Positions 1 through 10,896 of a stretch of 64,000 nucleotides of DNA are shown piece by piece. The stretch spans positions 3,773,390 to 3,837,389 of the forward strand of contig NMRA01000001.1 of NCBI GenBank assembly GCA_002633005.1. The letters are read 5' to 3'. Within the stretch, counting starts at the first letter, position 1; the number at the start of each line of letters is the position of its first letter. Below the pieces are notes generated by a model, which saw nothing but the letters and a program-made list of their open reading frames with translations, was not told the origin of the DNA and did not search any database. This DNA is from Phoronis australis. Taxonomy: Eukaryota; Phoronida; Phoronidae. Both the position numbers and the translations under genes were made by a program.

Positions 1-312
1 ATCACAGTCTGGAGATTAAGTAACACTCGAGTGTTCTTTCTCATCAATATCAGCATCTCAACTATAGCTGTGATCACAGTCTGGAGATTAAGTAACACTC
101 GAGTGTTCTTTCTCATCAATATCAGCATCTCAACTATAGCTGTGATCACAGTCTGGAGATTAAGTAACACTCGAGTGTTCTTTCTCGTCAATATCAGCAT
201 CTCAACTATAGCTGTGATCACAGTCTGGAGATCAAGTAACACTCGAGTGTTCTTTCTCATCAATATCAGCATCTCACCTACAGCTGTGATCACAACCTAC
301 AGAAAGAATAAC
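1..312. repeat. 72-bp minisatellite, about 4.3 copies
   Basis: Units begin at 1, 73, 145 and 217 and are nearly identical; a degenerate fifth unit starts at 289. Each unit carries two perfect palindromes, AACACTCGAGTGTT (14 bp) and CTGTGATCACAG (12 bp). Because 72 is a multiple of three, an open frame through the array gives a 24-residue periodic peptide with no sign of being a protein. The array probably lies in a VPS54 intron or just beyond the gene and continues off the left edge. Confidence 0.95.
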
Positions 313-1375
313 ACTCACAGGAATACCCTACTTCAAAAACAGCAATTTTTCAACTAAGTGATGACACCGTTGCTGTCCAACACCCAACTATGCACGCTAC
401 CTGTTTCTATTTCCCAGGTATTTGATCATTGCTATTTTTAGTCGAGATGCGAAAGATCATGATCACTACACCATTCACATAGAAATGAGGAGCATTTTTC
501 AATTATTTGCTAGCCACTGTGGAAGTCTTCCTTGGTCATTTGGAAACCTTTGGAATATCAGTCCACTTTCATGACACTTCACATCCAGAATAACCAGTCA
601 CACAACAACAGCACTGCACATGACCATATGCCCTGAGTACATATCGCTGACCTGTATTATGTTTGGTCATTTGTTGACAACAGCGCCACATATGGTAGCA
701 GGCAGAAGCATAGAAAGCATGTTGACATACAACATAATCATTTCCAAACTACAAAACAATCCCAAAATAGCAGTAGAGTGCCACTTTAAGTCGTGGAAGG
801 AAGGGACCGATTACCCCCCCCCCNAGGGGAGGGGACAAGGGGGCAAAAATGGTCTCTAAAGAGGGCTGAAATTCTGCTATGCCTACATTCGAGCAAAGCT
901 ATGCCACATATGACACTCCAACAGCCATGTCCAGATGCATCTAATATGCGGATTACATTTTGGTGAAAATCAAGTAATGTGCAGACATAGGGACCACTTG
1001 CATCATTCAAAACCACATCCCAAAATACCACAGCACTCTCATTGATTTCGAGACATTTACCCACATTGCAGTGCAACAGCAGAGCACTCAGTACACTGCT
1101 TGTGTGCTAATCACTAGTTTATCCCGGATTTACTTTGACATTTGGTATTCTGAAGCTACTGTCAGAGATGAAATGCAGAAACCAGAAAACTGATAAAATG
1201 GGTAGAATGCCGCCTCAGATCAGAAACATTTAGCAGTGCCTAATTTTTCAAAAGAAGGTCTACCGTATGTCCAATGAGTTTTTATCTCCACGAAAGAGAA
1301 GAGTTGATCTTGGGAAGTCCCCAATAAACAGTTGCTCAGGATAGTGAATGTGCAATTAAGAATGTGACAGTCTAC
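313..1375. other. No exon recognised; probable VPS54 intron
   Basis: No further VPS54 exon can be placed here in the reverse strand, so this is probably intron downstream of the exon at 1376-1483. It contains a C-run next to an N at 824 followed by a G-rich stretch, which looks like an unresolved homopolymer in the assembly. Short open frames on both strands have no recognisable similarity. Confidence 0.5.
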
Positions 1376-4300
1376 CTGTTTGATAATAGCCTTGAGTGCT
1401 GTGCACGCCTCCTCTCTGAAGATGTCGATGAATTGATACTTGTGCTGTCTCACCATACCAAACACTATGGCAATGAGTCGCTCCTGGAACCAAACAAATG
1501 GCAATACAAAACTGCATTATAATGACTGACTACAGCCCTAGTACACATTTAAAACTGTTTTCTTGGTTCAGCAACACAAAAAAAAACAAAAAAGGGAACT
1601 TCATTAAACCCTGTAATGTCGATCACAAAATGCCACTTATCGGCCTTGGTTTCATCCCATTTCAAAGAAAAAGTAAAAAAGTTGCTCTGGAAATTGGCAA
1701 AAATTTGGAAATTGATCACCATTCTGATAAACGTCCCCGACAAACTCCCCTCGCAGATTACAGTAAAATAACTTGTCACAGGCTGAGGGAAAGAATCTGA
1801 GAGCAGTTTCAGTATTTCAGTGAGCAAACCAGTTCAAGTGACTTTTGTATGTGGAAAAGAGCTAACACAGCAGTTAATCACTCACGTGTGGTGTGGTGTG
1901 GCCCGACTATCATTCACAGGACATTCTTAACAGAGCACACAATCTCACTAAAAACGATCCTGCTGTGTCATATGTTTTCAAGTGAAAAGACTAGACCCAC
2001 TTGTACAGAGCCTTTGGTTACCCAACACTAGCTAGTCACCAGGTTTTCCATCAGAGAACTCATCACATCTACCAAAGTGAGTTTATAGGAATGTGGACAA
2101 ATGGCCAAGTATTGGTGAACTCTACATTTAGATCAACAGAGCTGAGTTCCAGACCTGTTCCATGATAAGGTCTTTCTCCAGTATCGTCCTATTCAGATCA
2201 GTCTGTACATATCTGATGAAGTCAGCCTGCATCATCTTGTCAATCAGCCTTTCCATCTCTGCCAACTGGGAGCCTAAGTGTCTACAGTAGATACACTAAA
2301 TATTGAGCAATCAATCTTTATCCACAAAAGCTAAGTACGTTTTCAAATGGCAAAAGCTTTAATTTTCTCAATGATATGCAAGCTGCCCAAAATTGTAAAA
2401 TTTCTCTGGTTGTTAGTCCACAAACCGCTTTACTTAAATCCTTGTGACACAATTCTAGAACCTTGAAACTCGTTACTATTATGGTGACTATTCACAAAAT
2501 ACCTGGACAGGTGTGTTTTAATTATTTTTGAATTATGATGCACCAGCCACTAGTCATGCACTATTGGCAGCCTCAACCATCAAATTGTGTCCCAGGTTAA
2601 ATACTGAGAACACCCATTAATTTCATATTAAATTTAGTTTCAGTCAAGCACTTAGGAACTTATTCCATGACAAAGTAACAGTAAAGAGTAATAAGGTGTC
2701 TTCAATGAGAATGATTTCCTCTGACGGCCAGTATTGCCCTATCTAAACCTGTGCATTCTGGCCACTTCTCCAGTCTGCTCTCCCTGTGAGTCAAATGTTC
2801 TGTAGAACAAGTTTATAGAGAAAAGCGAGATCACGCAAAACTACACAAAATCACGCTCGAGACATTATTTAACTAACTTAGTAAAATGGCTACCATGGAT
2901 TTCAGGATTGGTTGGTAAGGTTGAAATGTTGAATTATGGGATAGAATTCATGAACTGTGAAACAGAATTCACAAAATGTGAAACAGAATTCACCAACTCC
3001 ATTCTATACACAAAGATTTATCACCACAAGTACACGGCAAATGCATTGGATCTACGGATCTCAAACCTGGTTGATGCACAGAACATAACACACAATACAG
3101 GATATTTATTTGCCTAAGATTTACTTTACCTAAAGCTGTGTATTCCAGCCAGTTCCTGACTCAACACTTCCTGAGTGGTAGATATCAGGTCGAGGGCGCC
3201 AACAAACTCATTGGTACTCAACAACATCTGTATGGTTGGCTGGGTTTGGTGCACTGTTGACATAAGTTTCAACTGGAAATAAAACCTTCTTGTTGTTAGG
3301 TAGCCCACAAAAAGTAGATACGTTTCACATGAGCATCGCACAAATTTGAGAAATAAAGCTCGGCCTGGTTGTAGTGACAATTGAACACTGAATGAAAACT
3401 CAGTAAGGAGTAGACGGATAATCGTTATTGTATACTAGGAGATAGCACTTGACTGAAATGACCAACGAGGTCAGGCCATAGTATAGAATAGTAGAAAACA
3501 TTCTAATAGATTCCAGCATGTAAGTGACTAAAATAGAACTGTTGTCTGGAACATTCTAGAACCTAGTGCATGTTTGTAGAATGAATGGGTACAAGATTCC
3601 GGAGAGTTATAGAATGTTCTTGAATTTTTAAAAAGCTCCACAACATTGTAAGTGACTATAAATGCCCAGGGTTGGTGACCGTCAGTTGAATGGGCGGAGT
3701 CGAAAGAGTTGAGTATTGGCTCAACGTGGTTGGCCTATCCCAGCATTTTTCAGCACAAGACTTCTTTTCTGACTTAAATCTTAAGGTGACAGCTTGAGCA
3801 CATGGATGGGGGTGAGCCAATCAGTAATGATTCATTTGTTAAAACACAGCGAAGCAGTGGTGATTGGTCACAAGGAACAAAGTGTGTCCCATAGCAGCAA
3901 ACCATAGTGTGCAAACCAAGTTTTAAACACAGAGTGAACAAAATAACACTTTTCTGACACCAGATAGTACCTTGGTGTAAACCTTGATGTAGTTGGCACG
4001 TAGTTTGGTGCTCCTTAGAATGTCCATTGAGCCCTGAACAAGCACTGCATCCAACTGGTGCATTTTGTCCCTGGAATAAAACAGGTTACATTAATCAACT
4101 CTAGTCAATCCTGCACTGTGAATTCATGCACAGCAGCGAGATGGAACAAAAAATTTTTGGTTCAGTACCGTTTGGTATGCAAATCAAGATTCAGAATCAA
4201 AAATCAAGTATTTCAATTTAGAACAGTATATTTTAACATTCACATTTAATTAGTTGCTTACAACAGAAGACTTAGTTCAAGTGCTTTTTCAGGAAAATTA

Positions 4301-7300
4301 GCTTATCAACATGCTTTGGTGACAGTCAAGACATTTGGGCACTGATGATTTCTCCAGAAACAGAGAAAACTCTGCAGGCACAAACGATCCAAGGACGTTT
4401 AAACTCGCTGTTGCTACACTTCAACTTAACTCCAATTGACTCGTGCTTAGGTATTTATTATCTCTTACAATGTTCTGGAACTTTTCACCAGTAAACAAAC
4501 ACATTCTAGAGCTTTGCCTCTAGTTTTCTTTTGTAAACAAAATTATATCACCACTAGCCTGACCCCATAGAACACTCTCCTGGAATGTTCTCTAGTATTC
4601 AATAGTAAAAAAATTAGATCATCACTAGCTTGACCTCATGGCTCACGTCAATCAAGTGCTATCTGCTAGCACACAGATAGAATAGCAAAACTAGAGTCAG
4701 TCTACTCCTGACAGTGACTATAATTTTTAAAATAAATTTGACGAAGTTTCGATATAAAAAACTGCAAATAAGTAAGTGGTAATTATCCATGTTTTTTCCA
4801 CTAGAACACATTTCACTTTAATTGGGCAATATCTTGATAGGTGTTGCTCCAAGTATTTTGCTACAATCGCATCAATTTGTCTTGCAAGTTAATTTTCGAA
4901 TAAGCAATTAGTGGCTATTCACAATAACGTCATATAAAACTCTACCCAAAGTTCCACAAAAATACTATTTTTATTACCTTAAGAGCCCAATGAATCTGGC
5001 AGAGTATGACAGAGTTGTGTTAGGCAGTCTCATTTTACTTTGAAAACTACTGTACACTTCCAAAATCGCCCATCAGTGACAGCAATAACACCAAGTATTG
5101 ACACCACTCAGCAATACTATCACAATCTACAGCAATACCAGCAGACACTACTATAAACTGATCCTACCGGAGGTGCTTTATGGTAGCGCATGTCTGGGCC
5201 ATGCGTGACTGCAATTCATCGTGTGACGTCATTGCATGAAAAAAGGCATCCGCTCGCAACGATATCTGCTTGGCTATTTGTACCTCAATGATGTCTAAGT
5301 AATGGCTCAACTGAAAAGTAGAAATATATGATCTTGACAATGTTCTTACCGGTTGTAACTTCAATCAATCTATATTGGAAACCTAGTGATGCAAATTATG
5401 CATCAGTTGTTTATTGTAAAATTGTAACTACAATAAAGATGCATTTAATTACCTTATGCATACATGCAATAACGACTGCATAACTATTAATACTATCTGT
5501 ATATAGTAAAAAATAAATAAAAGGAAAAATAATGATTCAGATTAAACACCAGGGAGCGTAATCAATTTGATGTAGCATTTAAAAGGATCAAAACCTAAGT
5601 TAAAATGACATAAATGTAAACTTCAGAGGCAATATTTGACAATAAAGTATACATGTTGTCATGTAATGCATAAGTAGAAATTAAGACATACAGAATAAAT
5701 GATAGCAAATTCAAAAACCTTTTCTTGCAGAAGTTTTGATGATTTCTGTCCCTCGGTAGCACCTGGTTTCACAGCCTCAATGTGTGACCAAGGGAAGACG
5801 GCACTGAATGTATCTGGGTTTTCCAGTGAGAAGTTTGGCAAAAGAAACAGCTTGGGAATTTGTTCGAGATCAGAGTTGGACCTCTCTGAAACCAGCCAAT
5901 GAAACAGCATTATTAGAGATATGTCTCGCATAACTTGTCATCGTTAAGTCATCATTCTGCATAACTCATCACTTTGCATAACTCATCAGTCTGCATAACT
6001 CATCAGTCTGCATAACTCATCAGTTTGCATAACTCATCAGTCTGCATAATTTGTTACCTTTCCTTCATTCCTAGTTACAGGCCCATACTTACACGTAAGT
6101 TGTCACTCTGATAAGTCGTCCCTTTTCTCACAGTCCCGAAGGCAACAAGTTAAGCGGGATACTGTGTATTGTAAATAACCCAATTTCAGCTGGATACGGA
6201 TTGTTCAATCAATTCATACGTTGCTGGTATTAATGAACAACGCACTCCTCAATATAACAAACACTACTACATGAACATATGATTTCACATTACACGGCAA
6301 TAATCACTGTTCAACTTGCTGTGTTGACTGACTAATAAACAATGTGCTAACTATTAATTCTTCAGAAACGGGGATTTGAAATGTTCATCAAGTTACATAA
6401 CCCAGACTGCAAACAACATTACTGATCAACTGTGGATCTCCATTAAAGAGCCGGTAACTTCTGTCAGACGGAGTGTATAAACTTACCATATCTTCTACTG
6501 CGCAGAGCAGGAAAGACATCAACAGGAAGGGATGTATCACATGAACTGGATGATGATGTCCTCGAAGTGTGACTGTGTCTCTTAAATTTCTGAAACGAGG
6601 CAAGAGTTTCAACAGTTCAACGCATAGGGCGTGTCTTTAGATGAGTAGTTTTTTCTTAAAAGAACTTGTGTTTTACTTCTTGATTTTGGTACTTGGGAAT
6701 TGTAAACAGAAATCACGATGCCAAATAGACACTAGTATTATTATAGCAAGTACATAGTATGTGAACACTTCTTTAGCTACTTAAACAGTTTACTCGCAAC
6801 ATTTCAATGTTCATTGCACAAGCTTTGTATTGAAGAAGGTCGTCATAATAATGTAGCCAGAGATGGTAGATTTAGTAAAATTTGCAATATAATTGGCGAC
6901 TCAGGATGAGGCACATTTTATTTGTCAGTGTCCTGGAACCTCTGAGCAAACTTCTTGCCTGAGTTATACCAAGTTGGTGCAAAGACTGCGAGATTTTTTA
7001 AAAGCAAAGATCTAAGTGTGATTAAGCAACTTGCTACATTTATTTATTAAGAAATGGAAATGTGAGACAAGAGATGTCGTACTAACTCTGTTGAATATGT
7101 AATACGTACAGACAATGCCCCCAACATGCTAATTATAATCATTATAATTATTATTTTTATGCACTCATGTAATGTTTTCGCACACATATAATGCTTTTTG
7201 TTGCTTTCTGGGTTTAACTCTTACTAATTGTATTTTTCGTAATAAACATTAAAAAATTGTAACAAAGACTTGGAAGGTGACAAAAACCAGATGAGATTTT

Positions 7301-10300
7301 TGATCTGTTACCAACTAGAGGATCCAACAGCAGTCGTGCTCATACCACTTTTGCCTCTTCCCAATTGTTTTGACTACTGAGTGAGACAGACAAAATGGAT
7401 TTTTCAACCCATAACACTTAACATTGAATCTGCGAGAACACAAGGATCAACTTTAAGGTGCTTCTATGGAAACCTTAACACACAGACCGAGATAAGGAAG
7501 ATGCTCCAAAAATTAGTTAAACAGTCAAAAACAGAACTGCTAATCAAAATGCCCGAAACTCATGATGAAAGGCAATATGAATACCAGCTTATACACCATC
7601 TCAACATTTCAATTACTACCCGATTGCCACAGACAGTAATAGAGAACAGTTGAAATTAGTCAAGTCCTAGGGAGAAGTCAACCCTTTGAGAATATCACTT
7701 TCAGACCTGCAACTATGCTGATCCCCAAAAGGACAGGAATCTGTGCGTTGCTCAATATGCTTTGAGAAAATTCTGGGAGTGGTGTCACTAATATTATCAT
7801 GCTTTTGACATTAATATCTTGGAATGTTTGAGTAAACAAATATTAAGTACTTAAGTTACATAAAGAGATTCAAGGCACAAATTATTGACTGAATAAACTT
7901 CAAACTTCTGAAGTGTTGACTGTTAAAAACCAGGGTTTAGTTTGTGTCTCAGAACAATCATGGGCCACTGCAATTAAAAATAACTGAAAACAAGAAGATT
8001 CTAAATTGTGTGCTGTCCACATTCAGACATAAAATTACTTCAAAACGTATATTTTGAAACATGAACTTTTTGCTATTGAAGTTTATAATCAATGTAAAAA
8101 CATATGTTCACAAGATATTGATCACATGGCTTTGAACAGTCACTTTGCATGAATTCTGTTTTGTTTTTAGCCTTGAAAAATTGAAAGCAAGGCATATTTG
8201 TGTACTCATGATAAAGATTTATTACATGTATGTCAGTATTGTAATTTCATTTTCAATAAAACCTTAGCTCACCCCTGCAGTTTTCTTCAGGTATCTCGCA
8301 AAATGCTCTTTCGTGATCACAGGTAGGTATGGTGATGGCATCACCTCGGCAACATCAAACTCCTCACCCCATGTCTTGGTGAAGAAGTCTGTCTCGCGTT
8401 TCACAAGTCGGGGGTCATTGAGCACAGCAGGCAGGTTGACCTTCGAATGGTAAACAGTCCACTTATGCTGGTCTTGAACCAAGTTCGGCTCCCTGCTTGG
8501 GGTCGACTCCCGGCTGCCCTGACTACCAGATGACTGAGAGCTCTGTCTTCGAGAGGCTGTTATAGCAAATTGATAACTTAGTTATGAAAATTTTAGGGCT
8601 GCTTTCTGAAACGCTCAGGATCACGAAACCAATGTATCATGTGAGCAGGCCGTCGAAGTCCATTACTTCAACCCCCGACCTATATTTTAACTGACATGCT
8701 TGAAGTCTGACGTCAGTGTAGCTCCGTCAGGGTAAAATTGGTCCTCCGTGCAATAAGCTCACTTTTCAAAAATTTAGATTTGAACTGCCCATGCTTGGCT
8801 TACCGCCCACCGTTTTTAGATTCCCAATTTAAGCGCCCTGGGGTGGTAACGCGGACGACTACAGTTTTCTAGGTTAAAAATACCATGCAACAATCAAGCA
8901 AGGTTTAAAACTATGTTGTGTCTCTAGAGACTACAGGCAGTCCACACAATGGTCACCATATGACAAGTCTACATTACAACAGAAAAAAGAGCAAGGCACA
9001 GTGTTGAAATGCGCACATGATAGCACAGCAAATGGTGTGATTCTATAGGTGTCTTTGTATCATAAAAAGGCCATTAGATGACACAGAGTGAGTCAAACCC
9101 ATCCAAGTTGAGAATGTGGCATCGTCTTTGTAAAACACAACTATTTGTCAAATTTCATGAAAATGAGCCAAGGAACTCCTAAGATATAGAGGCAAATGTA
9201 AAAACAATTGACACAAGGGGGCACAGCTATAATCCGATTGGTCTGAAACTCATCATCTGTTGCCATTTATAGTTCAGTACAACGTACATTACACATTACA
9301 GCAGGGTCAAATGTTCTGGAAAGAAAAAATATTTGTACTGCCTGGGAAATCTCACAGCCGCACACCTAGCCTAAATCTGACAGAAATTCTGATTGAAGCT
9401 GTGAAACAAAATGGTCTCTTCAAGAAATATCCCTGTCTGTTGCAATGAACATTATGATGTTCACTTGAATGTGTAGCTATTTCCACTCGGCATTTCCCAT
9501 ACACTAGCTGCTACCTGTTAAGCACGGGTAACTGTAGACAATGTTGACCATCGTCTGTGCTGGCGCAGCTAGAACAGACGATGGAGCTTCTATAGGAGCT
9601 TCATAGGCCAGAAACTTTTAGGCAAATTATGCCACGTACTGACTAAAACATCAAAGTCACGTTGTTATAAATACCTTTTGCGTATAGAAGAGGGACACCT
9701 TAGAAGGTCGTCGATGTATTTAATTCTTTCCAGCTCGAACAAATACTCCCGTTAGGCGTTATCCAAACTTTTTCTTCGAGCAGTCCCTCGTTCAGTTCCC
9801 AAAATCGGTAACTTGCCATTTTCACACTGCGCACGCTAGGGGATACAAATATGTCATGCCACCTGCCAGGCAAAGAGTTAAAAATGGCGAGTCACCGATT
9901 TTACCTTTTGGGAACTGAACAAGGGACTGCTCGAAGACAAAAATTGATAACGGGAGTATTTGTTCGAGTTGGAAGGAATTAAATACATCAACAACCTTCT
10001 AAGACTAAGGTGTCCCTCTTCTATGCGCAAAAGATATTTATAATTACGTGACTTTGATGTTTTAGTCAGTGCGAGGCATAATTCGCCAAAAAGCTTCTGG
10101 CATATGAAACTCCTATAGCAGAGACGACGGTCATTGTCTAGGGTAACAGCTAGTATGCCTTAAATACCGTGGACGTGGTCTGAATCGAATGTTCGTCTTT
10201 TCTGTTTTCAACATATAAAAAAATTTCATCCTCACCATTTGCAAGATAATTTTCACCCGCAACGTGGTCCTTAGCAACGTGATCCTCGTAATCTTTATCA

Positions 10301-10518
10301 CTTACACCTTCTAGTGGAAGTGAAGGGCAGATTCCGTTCGTTCCATAACGACACACAAAAGAACCACCTTCTTTAGTACAGTGAAAATCGCGAAGGTGCC
10401 GACAGAAATCACGGGGAGATTTAAAATTGGAGATCTCTTGACACAAAATACAGCGTTTCCAAGGTACAGTCTTACTTCTGGTGTAGTGGTCTACTGTCCT
10501 GGACGACATATTAGTCAT
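1376..10518 (-). CDS. VPS54: VPS54, GARP complex subunit (5' nine coding exons; 3' part off the left edge)
   Basis: VPS54 is a subunit of the GARP tether (VPS51-54) that captures endosome-derived vesicles at the trans-Golgi network. Coding exons, in transcript order, are 10236-10518, 8273-8556, 6487-6589, 5719-5885, 5168-5310, 3971-4070, 3130-3272, 2155-2281 and 1376-1483. All introns are GT-AG and the phases join into 486 codons. Segments matching the family include WTVYHSKVNLPA, LNDPRL, DLEQIPKLF, LSHYLDIIEV, FFHAMTS, TVHQTQPT and EFVGALDL. The first exon adds two zinc-finger-like modules (C23, C26, H41, H46 and C56, C64, H80, H85) absent from the human protein as I remember it. The start at 10518 has an in-frame stop about 20 bp upstream. 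Exon 3 codes a Ser/Arg-rich insert. The C-terminal VPS54 domain is not in the window. Confidence 0.93.
2944..2999. repeat. 21-bp tandem repeat, about 2.6 copies
   Basis: GAATTC recurs every 21-22 bp, followed by similar A-rich text ending in TGTGAAACA. The array lies in the VPS54 intron between the exons at 3130-3272 and 2155-2281. It is too short to suggest more than local slippage. Confidence 0.7.
3400..3690 (+). repeat. Left arm of a diverged inverted repeat around VPS54 exon 6
   Basis: Read forwards, this arm resembles the reverse complement of 4410-4715. Shared blocks include AGGAGTAGA, AGATAGCACTTGA and AACATTGTAAG in the same order. The arms enclose the 100-bp exon 3971-4070. The similarity is patchy, as in an old element. 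Confidence 0.5.
4410..4715 (-). repeat. Right arm of a diverged inverted repeat around VPS54 exon 6
   Basis: This is the partner of 3400-3690 in opposite orientation. In the VPS54 pre-mRNA the two arms could pair and loop out exon 3971-4070. Confidence 0.5.
5927..6058. repeat. 17-bp tandem repeat next to a VPS54 3' splice site
   Basis: The unit GCATAACTCATCAGTCT is repeated about five times between 5959 and 6050, with decayed copies on the left. In transcript sense the unit contains CTGATGAG. The array begins about 40 bp upstream of the splice acceptor of exon 5719-5885, so it occupies the usual branch-point region. Most units supply a CTGAT that would fit a branch-site consensus. Confidence 0.9.
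6890..7262 (+). mobile_element. Non-LTR retrotransposon 3' remnant
   Basis: A short frame from about 6897 reads DEAHFICQCP followed by LRDFL, which resembles the extreme C-terminal zinc-knuckle region of LINE reverse transcriptases (E-x-HF-x2-C-x-C/P pattern). Stops and a frameshift follow. The fragment ends in an AT-rich 3' region with AATAAA near 7241 and an A-rich tail. It lies antisense in a VPS54 intron. Only the tail is present, so the clade cannot be fixed. Confidence 0.4.
7381..8272. other. Intronic sequence, nothing recognised
   Basis: An open frame of 90 codons at 7381-7653 on the plus strand has a normal amino-acid mix but starts at a non-ATG codon and resembles nothing I recognise. 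The rest is AT-rich intron of VPS54 upstream of exon 6487-6589 in transcript terms. Confidence 0.4.
9503..10155. mobile_element. Large near-palindromic foldback element in VPS54 intron 1
   Basis: The left arm (about 9503-9822) and right arm (about 9881-10155) are reverse complements at roughly 85% identity by eye, with a spacer of about 58 bp. Matching blocks include CATCAAAGTCACGT, AGAAGAGGGACACCTTAG, CGAACAAATACTCCCGTTA and TTCAGTTCCCAAAA. The outer ends are CTAGCTG on the left and CAGCTAG on the right. There is no coding capacity. It may be a foldback or long-TIR MITE, or an inverted duplication. It ends 80 bp from the 5' splice site of VPS54 exon 1. Confidence 0.9.
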
Positions 10519-10896
10519 TATTGCCCCACCATTTTTCTAAGTTTACATTATTTCGAGTAACTTTTCCATCTATCACTGTCGGTTTAAATCCCAGGAAAAA
10601 CTCGTCCACTCGGATCGGCTCGCCATGATTTTTACCCACAATGCTCAAATGGCTAGACTTAAATATAGGTCAACCCTAAAACTTCAGCTTTACAGCCCTT
10701 CACCGTACAAAATCAATATTTTAAGTGGAAGCCACAAACCTCTTGTTACACGGTTATGAAAAAGGAAAGCCTTTTCCTGGGTAACCTGCTATAGGAACAA
10801 CGTTTTGCACATTTCATGAAACGGAAGTTCGTCTGCTACACTTTTAAAAGCGCACCTGACTTGTATCCGGGCATTTTACTCGATTCTCAAACAGTC
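10519..10896. promoter_or_regulatory. Putative bidirectional promoter between VPS54 and WDR20
   Basis: The two divergent start codons are 378 bp apart, so both promoters and 5' UTRs must lie here unless non-coding first exons exist elsewhere. There is no clear TATA box at a convincing position. An in-frame upstream ATG for WDR20 lies at 10816; the start at 10897 is preferred by homology. Confidence 0.6.

Noticed and set aside
31-357. 108-codon open frame over the 5' array
   Set aside because: It is a by-product of a 72-bp tandem repeat whose length is divisible by three; there is no homology, and the frame merely repeats 24 residues.
5927-6058. Hammerhead ribozyme cores (CTGATGAG on the minus strand)
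   Set aside because: The motif recurs only because of the 17-bp repeat; no matching GAAA core or three-helix arrangement is present.
7381-7653. 90-codon open frame in a VPS54 intron
   Set aside because: There is no ATG at the chosen start, no splice context and no recognised homology; I cannot support it as a gene.
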